Source: an uncultured Litorilinea sp. (GTDB lineage: Bacteria; Chloroflexota; Anaerolineae; Caldilineales; Caldilineaceae). From it: a stretch of 18,103 nucleotides of DNA. A program made the position numbers and the translations under genes. Positions within the stretch are counted from its first letter, which is position 1, and the number at the start of each line of letters is the position of its first letter. This document shows, piece by piece, positions 7,471 through 14,752 of this stretch. The notes under the pieces were generated by a model. That model searched no databases. It was not told the DNA's origin and was given only the letters and a program-made list of their open reading frames with translations. Location: positions 1-18,103 of the forward strand of contig CAMPHP010000004.1 of the NCBI GenBank assembly GCA_946885925.1, given 5' to 3'.

Positions 7471-7515
7471 AAGGTGGTTCCTTATTCCATTTCAATTGCC
7501 ATAACGTGATTCCTT
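7457..7515 (-). repeat. Imperfect 27-bp direct repeat covering the E2 translation start
   Basis: Positions 7457-7483 and 7489-7515 are near-identical (25 of 27 bases match; differences at 7473/7505 and 7477/7509), offset by 32 bases. Each copy holds, on the - strand, AAGGAA, a 7-base gap, and ATGGCAATTGAAAT, so both the ribosome site and the first codons are doubled. The upstream copy initiates only a six-codon frame (7482-7502). This looks like a local tandem duplication of the E2 initiation region. Confidence 0.85.
7482..7502 (-). CDS. Six-codon leader mini-ORF (MAIEME) before E2, made by duplication of the E2 start
   Basis: ATG GCA ATT GAA ATG GAA TAA on the - strand repeats the first four codons of E2 (MAIE) and then stops. 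Its TAA overlaps the TAAGGAACC that holds the ribosome site of the true E2 start at 7470, 11 bases beyond the mini-ORF's end. It has its own AAGGAA upstream. If translated, it would deliver terminating ribosomes to the E2 start or compete with it. It may also be only a relic of duplication; no protein evidence is available from sequence alone. Confidence 0.4.
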   Translation of the reverse strand: MAIEME

Positions 7516-7557
7516 GTTGCTATTGGGTTACGATTTGTCCATGCGGAATGGTTTGTG

Positions 7558-8535
7558 TCACTCTGCCAGCAGATCACGTAGCGCTTGTTCGATGGTATCT
7601 TTGTTTGGCACAATGGCCGACTCCAGCGGTGGGCTATAGGGAGTGGGGGTATGCAGACCGTTGAGGCGCATAATCGGCGCATCCAGGTCATCAAAGCCTT
7701 TTGCCATGACCTGGGCGGCAACTTCGGCCCCGATGCCGCAGGGCTGGAATGTCTCGTCCACAATAAGCAATCGCCCGGTCTTGTGGACAGACTCTAGCAC
7801 TGTATCAATGTCCAGGGGAGCCAAGGTGCGCGGATCAATGACCTCGATGGCGATGCCCTCCTTGCTCAACTTGGCACAGGCAGCCAGGGTCTTGTCCACC
7901 ATAGAGCTAATGGCGACTACTGTGGCAGCATCGCCCTCGGCAGCAATGCGCGCTTTGCCAAAGGGAATCGTGTACTCTTCTTCGGGTACTGGGCCTTTGT
8001 TAAAGATGAGCGTCTTGTGTTCCAAAAAGAGCACCGGATCATCACTTTGCAGTGCGGTTGTAAAGAGTCCCTTGGCATCATAGGGTGTGGAAGGCACTAC
8101 CACGCGGAAGCCGGGAATATGAGCAAAGATGGGGTAGTAGTTGCCGGAGTGGTGAGTCGCCGCAGCACCGCCAACGCCAATACAGCCACGCAGTAGCAGG
8201 GGCATCTTCAGGCGACCGCTGCTCATGTACTGGATTTTGCTGACCTGGTTGATCAGTTCACCCATCGCATCCAGGATGAAGTCCAGGAACATGAAATCTA
8301 CAATCGGCCGCGTGCCGGTCATCGCCGCGCCAGTACACATGCCGACAAAGCCGCGCTCGCTGATGGGCGTATCACGCAGCCGCTCTGGGCCATATTTGTC
8401 ATAGAGACCCAAGGTTGTGGTGAAATTGCCACCCCGTTTGCCAATGCCTTCGCCAACGACAAAAATGGTTGGGTCTTTTGCCATAGCCGCATCCAACGCC
8501 TCGCGTGTGGCTTCCATAAAGCTGATTTCACGCAT
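7558..8535 (-). CDS. 2-oxo acid dehydrogenase E1 component, beta subunit (transketolase-like)
   Basis: A 325-residue beta subunit of the heterotetrameric thiamine-diphosphate E1. An upstream in-frame extension to 8670 is open, but the ATG at 8535 (MREISFMEATREAL) is the family start and overlaps the E1-alpha stop by 8 bases (ATGCGTGA), with GAGGTG just upstream. The transketolase pyrimidine-binding domain contains VVGEGIG, then DTPISERGFVG, whose Glu is the expected thiamine-activating residue. RGCIGVGGAAATHHSGNYY and IPGFRVVVPSTPYDAKGL follow. The C-terminal transketolase domain has IEVIDPRTLAPLD, where acyl-complex E1-betas carry DLRTL or DPRTL. The 8-base overlap implies translational coupling and equal amounts of alpha and beta. 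The cluster lacks E3, so that subunit must be supplied from elsewhere. Confidence 0.93.
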   Translation of the reverse strand: MREISFMEATREALDAAMAKDPTIFVVGEGIGKRGGNFTTTLGLYDKYGPERLRDTPISERGFVGMCTGAAMTGTRPIVDFMFLDFILDAMGELINQVSKIQYMSSGRLKMPLLLRGCIGVGGAAATHHSGNYYPIFAHIPGFRVVVPSTPYDAKGLFTTALQSDDPVLFLEHKTLIFNKGPVPEEEYTIPFGKARIAAEGDAATVVAISSMVDKTLAACAKLSKEGIAIEVIDPRTLAPLDIDTVLESVHKTGRLLIVDETFQPCGIGAEVAAQVMAKGFDDLDAPIMRLNGLHTPTPYSPPLESAIVPNKDTIEQALRDLLAE

Positions 8536-9559
8536 GTTGCACCTCACTAGAGATCTCGCTGTAAATATGGTCTGTTGCGGTAGACGGGTCGGGCCACGGG
8601 CTGTTGTAGGCGAATTCCGCCGCATGTTCGACAATGGCCTGGATGTCTGATTCGATCTCTTGTAGATCATCCTCTGCGGCTAGATCACGCGCAAGCAGAT
8701 GGGCGCGATAGGTCGAAATCGGGTCGCGGGCTTTCCAGGCGTCAATCTCTTCTTGGGTGCGATAGCCAGCGTCGCGCATCCCTTCGGAATGGGCGCGGGT
8801 ACGATAGGTCTTGCACTCGATCAGCGTCGGCCCTTCGCCAGCACGGGCGCGGCGCACCGCTTCGCCCGCTGCTACAAAGACAGCGAGAACATCATTGCCA
8901 TCCACAATCACGCTAGGCAATCCATAGGCTGGCCCTCGATCTCCCACATTGGGATTACCCGATGAATAAGCAAAGGGCACTTCGGTTGCGTACATATTGT
9001 TTTCACAGACAAAGAGTACGGGCAGTTTCCAGATGGTAGCGAGGTTGATGCCCTCGTGAAAGGCTCCATTGTTTACCGCGCCATCGCCAAAAAAGACGAC
9101 ACCCACGCGATCCGTCTTGAGCAGACTGAATGAATAGCCCGCGCCTACTGCTTGGAGAATGGTCGGGCCAACAATGCCGCTCGTTCCCATCATGCCAACT
9201 TCTGGTGAAAACAGGTGCATACTGCCACCGCGCCCGCGTGAGCAGCCAGTGGCGCGGCCATAAAGTTCCGCAATGACTTCACGCGGGGGCACGCCTTTGG
9301 CTAGCGCGTGACCGTGGCCGCGGTGGGTGCTGAAGACGGCATCATCGGGGCGTAGATGGGCGCAGACACCTGTCGCAACCGCTTCTTCCCCGACGTAAGT
9401 ATGGCAAGCTCCGTGAATGAGACCCGCTGAATAGGATTTCGCCAGTTGTTCTTCTGTGCGCCGGATTAGGAGCAGGTCACGGTACAGGTCAAGGTAGGTT
9501 TCCTTGTCTAGATTCTCGCTTGTCTCGCCAGTGGTCGTCTCATTGGTCACAGTGTCCAT
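8528..9559 (-). CDS. 2-oxo acid dehydrogenase E1 component, alpha subunit (thiamine-diphosphate binding)
   Basis: A 343-residue alpha subunit, of usual length for PdhA, AcoA or BkdA-type enzymes. The thiamine-diphosphate motif begins at GDG (158-160) and ends at ENN (186-188), with GDGAVNNGAFHEG (158-170) well conserved. GRGGSMHLFSPEVGMMGTSG (109-128) is the family loop next to the cofactor. The flexible active-site loop, HGHS in many homologues, reads RTRAHSEGM (253-261) with His257. The start is supported by GGAAGAGAG just before the ATG. It overlaps E1-beta by 8 bases, and the epimerase gene ends 69 bases upstream, probably in the same transcript. The GRGGSMH...GMMG pattern resembles acetoin-dehydrogenase and pyruvate-type subunits; I cannot choose between them. 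Confidence 0.93.
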   Translation of the reverse strand: MDTVTNETTTGETSENLDKETYLDLYRDLLLIRRTEEQLAKSYSAGLIHGACHTYVGEEAVATGVCAHLRPDDAVFSTHRGHGHALAKGVPPREVIAELYGRATGCSRGRGGSMHLFSPEVGMMGTSGIVGPTILQAVGAGYSFSLLKTDRVGVVFFGDGAVNNGAFHEGINLATIWKLPVLFVCENNMYATEVPFAYSSGNPNVGDRGPAYGLPSVIVDGNDVLAVFVAAGEAVRRARAGEGPTLIECKTYRTRAHSEGMRDAGYRTQEEIDAWKARDPISTYRAHLLARDLAAEDDLQEIESDIQAIVEHAAEFAYNSPWPDPSTATDHIYSEISSEVQHA

Positions 9560-9628
9560 TACTCTCTTCCATTTCTACGGCAAGCTTTCGTTTTGCCATT
9601 GCATACTATGAATCTCAAGCTAGGGATC

Positions 9629-10615
9629 TCAAGCCAGAACTCTATCAACATCCACTTTGTTGGCCTTAGCAGCCGCGCGCAGGTGCTCGACAGTTTGGCT
9701 CACACCCTCATTGAGTGGTCGCCATTCAATTTGACCCAGGGCTGTATTGAGTGCGCTATCATCAATTTCCGCCGGGCTGGCCGTTTGCGTAGGCTCAAAG
9801 GTGATCTGGCCTGCCATCTCTGGCACTGCTGCATTGATGGCGGCAACAATCTCGCTCATGTGGGCAGTCGTGCCACCCAGATTGTAGACTGGCGCGCCTT
9901 CGATCCGCGTGCGCGCCGCACGGATAAAGGTCGCTGCCACATCTTCGGCATGGTGATAGACCGCCGCGCCGCCAAAGCTGATGTGATAGGGACAGCCAAT
10001 GGCGGCTGCCAACATGGCTTTGGTCGGCGTCGAGGTCATGCCCTGGTCACGACCTGGGCCATAGACGATATAGGGGCGCAGCCCTATGCTGTACACGCCA
10101 TTCTCTTCCCAATAAATGCGCGAGGTTCCTTCATTGGCTTGTTTGGTAACACCATAGAGGGTGGTTGGATGGTGCGGCGCATCATGGGCGAGAGGGCCAG
10201 ATGGATAGTCTGACGCTGGGCCATAGACTGCCGCTGAACTAGCATAAGACAATCCTTGTACTTGGTCTGTGTGACGGCGCGCGGTTTCGAGCACAATGGT
10301 GTGACCTACGGCATTGACGCGCATCCCCAACACGGGATTGGCGCGCACAAAGGGGACTTGTAGGGCGGCAAGATGGACGATATGGGTGATGCCATTGTCT
10401 ACTACGGCACGCTCAAAGAGGTCAAAATCGGTAATATCGCCTGGGATTTGGGTCACTTTGGCAAGTGTGTCATCATCCATAATCAAGTGGAGGCGGTGTG
10501 GATTACCTGGCAGATCGTAGGTGAAGACGGGCACGCCTTCGTCCACGAGCAGTTTGACTGTCCAAGAACCAAGACACCCATACGCACCTGTCACTAAAAA
10601 TCGTTCAGAAGACAT
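9629..10615 (-). CDS. NAD-dependent epimerase/dehydratase (extended short-chain dehydrogenase)
   Basis: A 328-residue extended SDR that acts on sugar or sugar-acid substrates in the cytoplasm. FLVTGAYGCLGSW (6-18) gives the NAD-binding GxxGxxG, and HLAALQVP (81-88) is the next conserved strand. The catalytic residues are Ser126 or Ser127 in YASSAAVYG (124-132) and Tyr154/Lys158 in YGVTK. HHAEDVAATFIRAA (221-234) and VYNLGG (243-248) complete the fold. It is the first gene of the - strand unit leading to E1-alpha, starting opposite the M24 peptidase gene. AGAGATAGAG lies directly before the ATG. Relatives include UDP-sugar epimerases and D-erythronate dehydrogenase-type enzymes. The genomic context of acid-oxidising enzymes favours a catabolic dehydrogenase over a cell-wall role, but this is inference. 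Confidence 0.87.
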   Translation of the reverse strand: MSSERFLVTGAYGCLGSWTVKLLVDEGVPVFTYDLPGNPHRLHLIMDDDTLAKVTQIPGDITDFDLFERAVVDNGITHIVHLAALQVPFVRANPVLGMRVNAVGHTIVLETARRHTDQVQGLSYASSAAVYGPASDYPSGPLAHDAPHHPTTLYGVTKQANEGTSRIYWEENGVYSIGLRPYIVYGPGRDQGMTSTPTKAMLAAAIGCPYHISFGGAAVYHHAEDVAATFIRAARTRIEGAPVYNLGGTTAHMSEIVAAINAAVPEMAGQITFEPTQTASPAEIDDSALNTALGQIEWRPLNEGVSQTVEHLRAAAKANKVDVDRVLA

Positions 10616-10634
10616 CTCTATCTCTTTCTGCTTA

Positions 10635-10663
10635 TTGTGCTCTCGTAAATTTGTGGATATAGT
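10635..10663 (+). promoter_or_regulatory. Candidate sigma-70 promoter for the M24 peptidase gene
   Basis: TTGTGC (10635-10640) and TATAGT (10658-10663) are separated by 17 bases inside the 127-bp divergent region between the epimerase and peptidase genes. The -10 matches the consensus at five of six bases; the -35 at three. It would give a leader of roughly 70-75 bases. A promoter must also drive the opposite strand, but I could not find a convincing one. Confidence 0.3.
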
Positions 10664-10742
10664 TCATCGCACCACCTACTGATCAGCAAATGAACTTCAA
10701 TCAACGACCGGCAAGAAAAAGTCCGCAAGAAGGAAGAGTCAT

Positions 10743-11906
10743 ATGACCAACCAGGAGTTGGCGCGTGCGCGTGCAGAATTGCAGGCTATTGGCGCTGATT
10801 GGGCGCTATTGACGACACCGGAAAATGTTACCTACGTAAGTCATTATGAAGTACCCGTTGAATATGGCCCGCTTGCCCAGCTTAACTATGGCCCGGTGAT
10901 GGCACTTTTTGGTGTCAACGAACCAACCACCTTGCTGATGGCGAACCGCTATTATGCGGAGGGAGCTCGCCAGCAGAGCACCTTTGACGAAGTGATTGAC
11001 TTTGGCATTTTGGAGGTGTTTGAACCTTTCGCTCCCCAAGTCGCACGTGAGAATTTTATTGCTGCCTTGCGCCAGATTCTCGACCAAGCAATAGGCCAAG
11101 GGAAAGTCAAGCTAGCTGTTGAAGAGCGAACCCTTCCGCTGGTGGCCTTTCGCGTTCTCCAAGCTGCCTTGCCCAATGTTGAATTGGTGGACGCCAGCAG
11201 CGCCCTTGCCCGCGCCCGCATCGTGAAGACCGAGCGTGAGATCACACTGTTAAAGCATTCTGCCGAGGTTGTAAATGTCGCGCACAAGACGTTGATGGAA
11301 CTGACCCGGCAGGCGGGCAAGAGCGAATTTGAGTTGTGGGCCGCAATCACCAAGGCCATGCACGAAACTGTGGGAGGCAAGCTTTTTGTCAGCGGCGAAG
11401 TCGTCTGTGGTTCGCGCAACAAAAGTGTCTCCCCCGGTGGGCCGGTCGATTATGTTTCGCAGCCTGGTGATGTTGCTGAGTTGGACATCAGCCCGCGCAT
11501 CAATGGTTACTGGGCAGATATGGCGAACACCATGATTGTCGGTGCCGAGCCAACTGCGTTGCAAAAGAAATATGCCAGGGCCGCCCGCGAATCTTTCTAT
11601 GCTGGCGTCAAGATGGCGCGACCTGGGAAGAAGGCCAACGCACTCTTTGCCGCTGTACGGGATGCCTATGACGCCTATGGGTTGAAACTTGGTCATTATG
11701 CGGGTCATGGCATCGGCACGACCGTCAATGAAGCACCGTGGTTTGTGCCATCCGATGAGACGGTGCTGCAAGCCGGGATGGTCATCTGCATCGAAACGGG
11801 CGCTTACTCTGAAGCTGCCACTGGCAAGTGTGAAAAGATGATGGTGATCCAGCCAAGTGGCGACCCGGACATCTTCCCCGATTTCGAGTGGGGCATTCCG
11901 CTTTAG
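10743..11906 (+). CDS. M24 family metallopeptidase (Xaa-Pro aminopeptidase / creatinase-like)
   Basis: A 387-residue two-domain protein. Residues 1-155 form the creatinase-type N-terminal domain. Residues 165-387 form the pita-bread catalytic fold, with expected dinuclear metal ligands Asp248 (AELDIS), Asp259 (YWADMANT), His322 (YAGHGIG), Glu351 (CIETGAY) and Glu364 (GKCEKMM). All five are present, so it is probably active as a Xaa-Pro dipeptidase or aminopeptidase, or as a creatinase-like C-N hydrolase. GGAAGAG precedes the ATG by 5 bases. It is a single-gene + strand unit, divergent from the epimerase and convergent with the SDR; the link to the surrounding oxidative enzymes is unclear. Members of this family next to ABC and oxidoreductase genes often act on small amide or amidine compounds, which cannot be told from the sequence. 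Confidence 0.88.
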   Translation: MTNQELARARAELQAIGADWALLTTPENVTYVSHYEVPVEYGPLAQLNYGPVMALFGVNEPTTLLMANRYYAEGARQQSTFDEVIDFGILEVFEPFAPQVARENFIAALRQILDQAIGQGKVKLAVEERTLPLVAFRVLQAALPNVELVDASSALARARIVKTEREITLLKHSAEVVNVAHKTLMELTRQAGKSEFELWAAITKAMHETVGGKLFVSGEVVCGSRNKSVSPGGPVDYVSQPGDVAELDISPRINGYWADMANTMIVGAEPTALQKKYARAARESFYAGVKMARPGKKANALFAAVRDAYDAYGLKLGHYAGHGIGTTVNEAPWFVPSDETVLQAGMVICIETGAYSEAATGKCEKMMVIQPSGDPDIFPDFEWGIPL

Positions 11907-11930
11907 TTGGCTGTTTCTGGTTATTTATAT

Positions 11931-12052
11931 GTCATTCCGCACCCTGGGCGGAGGCCCAGAGGGTACCCCAGCCCACCAGCGGGAGGAATCCCCCTTTTGA
12001 TGTGCCAATGTCACCAGAAGGGGATTCCTCCTCGCGCACTCGTCGGAATGAC
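11931..12052. repeat. Palindromic MITE/REP-like intergenic repeat
   Basis: Outer arms GTCATTCCG (11931-11939) and CGGAATGAC (12044-12052) are exact inverted repeats. Inner arms GGAGGAATCCCC (11982-11993) and GGGGATTCCTCC (12020-12031) are also exact. A further small stem, CCCTGGGC with GCCCAGAGGG, lies in the left half. The roughly 122-bp element fills the gap between the convergent M24 and SDR genes, and its RNA would fold strongly on either strand, so it can act as a terminator. The outer sequence resembles GTCATTCCG...GGAAT intergenic elements that recur in many bacterial genomes (recalled, not searched). It codes for no transposase. Confidence 0.75.
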
Positions 12053-12067
12053 GATAACTAGAGGTAG

Positions 12068-12883
12068 CTATTCCTTGGTTGCCCCTGGCATCCCTGGATG
12101 TGAGCCACCGGCGTTTTTGGCGAGGTTGCCACCATCTAGTGGAACCAGCGCACCTGTAACGAACGACGAAGCATCCGAAGCGAGAAAGATCGCCAACCCT
12201 TTAATCTCTTCGGGTTTTCCCAACCGCCCGATGGGCAAGCCGCGGAGGAAACTCGCCGCCAGATTGGGATCCTCTGCCATCCGTTTTTCAAGCCCCTTGT
12301 TGGTAATCTGGGCGCAGACGATGGCGTTGACACGCACGCCACTACTAGCCCATTCTGTGCTCAAGTCCCGTGTCATCTGGGCAACCGCACCCATCGCCAT
12401 GCCATAGCCGACGTGGCTGCGTCCCAATGCGGTAATGCCACCAATCGACACGATATTGATGATGCTGCCTTTGCCCTGCTTCAGCATGCGCTTGCCTGCT
12501 TCCTGACAAGAGAAGTAGCGCCCCACGACCAAATTCTGTAGCGTCTTGACAATAGCCTCTTCGCTTACTTCCAGCGGGACACTCGGCAGGCCCTCCCCAG
12601 CGACGTTGCCGACCACATCAATGCGACCATACTCTCGGTCGACTAGGGCATACATGGCTCGAACCTGTTCGACACTAGAGACATCACAGGTAACCGGCAC
12701 GGCACGACGGCCCAACTTCTCGATCTGGTGGGCCGTATCCTGCATTCCTTCGCTGTTAATATCGGCTAGCACTAAATCAGCCCCGACCTCGGCGAAAGCA
12801 ATCGCCATCTGACGGCCCATACCGCTGGCTGCGCCAGAAACCAGGGCAACACGTCCGTCCAGGTCAAAGAGTGGATGATGCAT
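12068..12883 (-). CDS. Short-chain dehydrogenase/reductase with catalytic Lys replaced by Met (YxxxM)
   Basis: A 271-residue classical SDR counted from ATG 12883. A TTG at 12892 is also open but lies only 2 bases after the AGGAG, so the ATG is preferred despite its 11-base spacing. The cofactor loop is GAASGMG (17-23), and an NVAGEG replaces the usual NNAG (about 93-98). Catalytic Asn117 (LQNLVVG), Ser146 (NIVSIGG) and Tyr160 are present, but YxxxK reads YGMAM, so the Lys is Met164 (codon ATG, 12392-12394). All other family features are intact, including GRLGKPEEI and SSFVTGALVPLDGG near the C-terminus. AAG to ATG is a single-base change. Activity is doubtful unless the protein uses another residue. 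It is the last gene of the - strand operon and ends 16 bases before the palindromic repeat. Confidence 0.85.
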   Translation of the reverse strand: MHHPLFDLDGRVALVSGAASGMGRQMAIAFAEVGADLVLADINSEGMQDTAHQIEKLGRRAVPVTCDVSSVEQVRAMYALVDREYGRIDVVGNVAGEGLPSVPLEVSEEAIVKTLQNLVVGRYFSCQEAGKRMLKQGKGSIINIVSIGGITALGRSHVGYGMAMGAVAQMTRDLSTEWASSGVRVNAIVCAQITNKGLEKRMAEDPNLAASFLRGLPIGRLGKPEEIKGLAIFLASDASSFVTGALVPLDGGNLAKNAGGSHPGMPGATKE

Positions 12884-12942
12884 GATCGTCAATACTCCTA
12901 GTTCATTCGCTTCGTTCGCTGAGATGAAGAGTTGAGAAGGGC

Positions 12943-13920
12943 CTATTTGGGCTGTGGTTGTGGAATTTGATTGGCTGGCGCACGGGGTGGTTGGCCGCTG
13001 AGGATGCGTACGACCTCCTCGGTGGCACGCGTACGCATGTCCAACTTGGCTTCCTCAGAGTACCACGCTGCGTGGGGCGTGATCAGGATACGTTCTTCCT
13101 TGAGCAGCGGGCTGTCGGCGGCGATTGGCTCGACGGCTAGCACGTCAAGCCCTGCCCCCGCAATTTGGCCGGAGCGCACCGCTTCTAGGAGCGCGTCTTC
13201 ATCAATGAGGGGGCCGCGCGCTGCGTTGATGATATAGGCAGTCGGCTTCATCTTTTCCAAAAAGTCAGCATTGACGATATGCCGGGTCGAGTCGATCAAG
13301 GGAGAATGGAGGGAGATATAGTCAGACTCGCGCGTCAGGGTGTCCAAATCTACAATGCGGACGCCAAGCCGGTCTGCTACTTCTTGATTGGCATAGGGGT
13401 CATAGGCGATCACATTCAGCCCTAAGCCACGCCCTTTCTCCGCGGTTGCTTGACCGATGCGACCAAAGCCAAGTACCCCCAGGGTTTGGTCACTGAGCCG
13501 GTAGATTGGTCCCCATGCTGCCGGATTCCATACGCCCTCGCGCGTGGATTGCACCAGTTTGGGGATGCCGCGGGCCAACGACAAGAGTAAGGCGATAGCA
13601 TGTGCCGAAACTTCGTCAATCGAGTAGTCGGGCACATAGGTCACCCAAATGCCGCGCTCGGTAGCGGTGGGGATGTCAATAGTGTCGAGGCCAGTGCCAG
13701 CACGGCTGATGATGCGGCAGCGCTTCATACTGTTGATAATGTCGGTGGTGACTCTTTGCAAGGTGACGATGATGGCGTCAGCCTCTTTAACGGCTTCCAA
13801 CGCTTCGGGCGAGGTCAAGTTGCCGCTGTGGATGATCTCGGCGTCAATCTGGCGCAAAATGTTTGTTTCAAGATCAATGTTCTCAAATCCTGTATACGCA
13901 ATGACAACAGTGGGTTTCAC
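12943..13920 (-). CDS. D-isomer-specific 2-hydroxyacid dehydrogenase (NAD-dependent)
   Basis: A 325-residue dehydrogenase that interconverts a 2-hydroxy acid and its 2-oxo acid. The frame is open to a GTG at 13950, but the GTG at 13920 gives the usual start (KPTVVIAYTG) with AGGAG (13931-13935) 10 bases upstream, so it is preferred. The NAD-binding domain contains GVLGFGRIGQA (148-158). The catalytic triad is Arg235 (NAARGPLID), Glu264 (LAVEPI) and His283 (TPHAAWYS). Relatives are phosphoglycerate, glyoxylate/hydroxypyruvate and D-lactate dehydrogenases. It sits between a GntR regulator upstream and an SDR 60 bases downstream, all on one strand. A second, diverged dehydrogenase of this family lies two genes upstream. 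Confidence 0.92.
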   Translation of the reverse strand: MKPTVVIAYTGFENIDLETNILRQIDAEIIHSGNLTSPEALEAVKEADAIIVTLQRVTTDIINSMKRCRIISRAGTGLDTIDIPTATERGIWVTYVPDYSIDEVSAHAIALLLSLARGIPKLVQSTREGVWNPAAWGPIYRLSDQTLGVLGFGRIGQATAEKGRGLGLNVIAYDPYANQEVADRLGVRIVDLDTLTRESDYISLHSPLIDSTRHIVNADFLEKMKPTAYIINAARGPLIDEDALLEAVRSGQIAGAGLDVLAVEPIAADSPLLKEERILITPHAAWYSEEAKLDMRTRATEEVVRILSGQPPRAPANQIPQPQPK

Positions 13921-13970
13921 AAGCAATAATCTCCTGAATGATGGCCCCACGCAGTGGCGTGGAGAGAATT

Positions 13971-14675
13971 TTAAGTACCCGAATTTTCTTCAGGTGTGAT
14001 AGGGAAATCACAATAGGTCAGAATTCTTGTCTTTGCACCGAGGACATGGCGTGTGATTTCCGCTTGTGCCTCTTCAACATCACCCCTACTAATAATATCA
14101 ATCAAGTAATCATGTGAGTTGATGTGCATATCGCGCTGGGATTCGGGCAATAGCCCCGTTGCTTCACCCAGGAAGCGATTGATGCGCGCACGCAGACCGG
14201 AAACTACCTCTAGAAGCAGCGCATGATCGGCAATTTCCCAGAGTGCGTTATGAAAGAGATAGTCTTGTGCGTAAAGAGCTTGAATGTCATCTGCGGCTGC
14301 GGCTTGTCGCATGGTGGCGACAATCTGTCGCAGCCGTGCTTCATGTTCTGGTCGCCAGTTGGCGATTACCCTTTCGATCACAAAGCGTTCGAGCAGCACA
14401 CGTAACGAGCTAATCTCCTCAATTTCACTTTGAGTAGGACTATAGACAAACGCCCCACGGTGTGGAGTCTTTTGAACTAGACCTTCCTCCACAAGCTGTT
14501 GGATTGCCTCGCGCACCGGAATGCGGCTGACACCCAAGCGTTCAGCCAGATCGCGCTCGATCAAGCGCGTACCTGGCGGAAATGCGCCCGTGCGAATTGC
14601 CTCGCGCAGGCGGTTGGCGGTTTCATTGGCAAGTGTTCTGGATTGGACTGGAGAAAGATCGACGAATTTCATCAT
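13971..14675 (-). CDS. GntR family transcriptional regulator, FadR/FCD type
   Basis: A 234-residue repressor or activator likely controlling the surrounding catabolic operon. The N-terminal winged helix-turn-helix covers about 10-78: LREAIRTGAFPPGTRLIERD, then LAERLGVSRIPVREAI as recognition region. The C-terminal FCD domain has the metal-binding set Asp138 and His142 (DYLFH), His188 (NSHDY) and His210 (ITRHV), which in this family senses carboxylates or sugar acids through a bound metal. The start is MetMet at 14675/14672; no strong ribosome site is visible. It lies between two 2-hydroxyacid dehydrogenase genes in the same direction, 77 bases after the upstream one, so it is probably autoregulated. 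I could not find a convincing operator sequence. Confidence 0.9.
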   Translation of the reverse strand: MMKFVDLSPVQSRTLANETANRLREAIRTGAFPPGTRLIERDLAERLGVSRIPVREAIQQLVEEGLVQKTPHRGAFVYSPTQSEIEEISSLRVLLERFVIERVIANWRPEHEARLRQIVATMRQAAAADDIQALYAQDYLFHNALWEIADHALLLEVVSGLRARINRFLGEATGLLPESQRDMHINSHDYLIDIISRGDVEEAQAEITRHVLGAKTRILTYCDFPITPEENSGT

Positions 14676-14752
14676 ACCGCTACGCAGTTGTTTGCTGACC
14701 AGATTTGCTCTGACGACAACCGCGTTTACATCCTTTCGATAAGTACAAATAC

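Noticed and set aside
8536..8670. The 45-residue upstream extension of E1-beta.
   Set aside because: It overlaps E1-alpha in another frame, has no similarity to E1-beta N-termini, and a better ATG with a ribosome site lies at 8535.
11907..12407. A 166-residue + strand reading frame starting right after the M24 stop.
   Set aside because: It runs through the palindromic repeat and antisense to the SDR, has no ribosome site and shows no domain; it is an accidental frame.
12893..12942. A possible regulatory element in the gap with repeated CGAACGAAGCGAATGAAC-like sequence.
   Set aside because: The repeated bases are too few and too imperfect to separate from chance.
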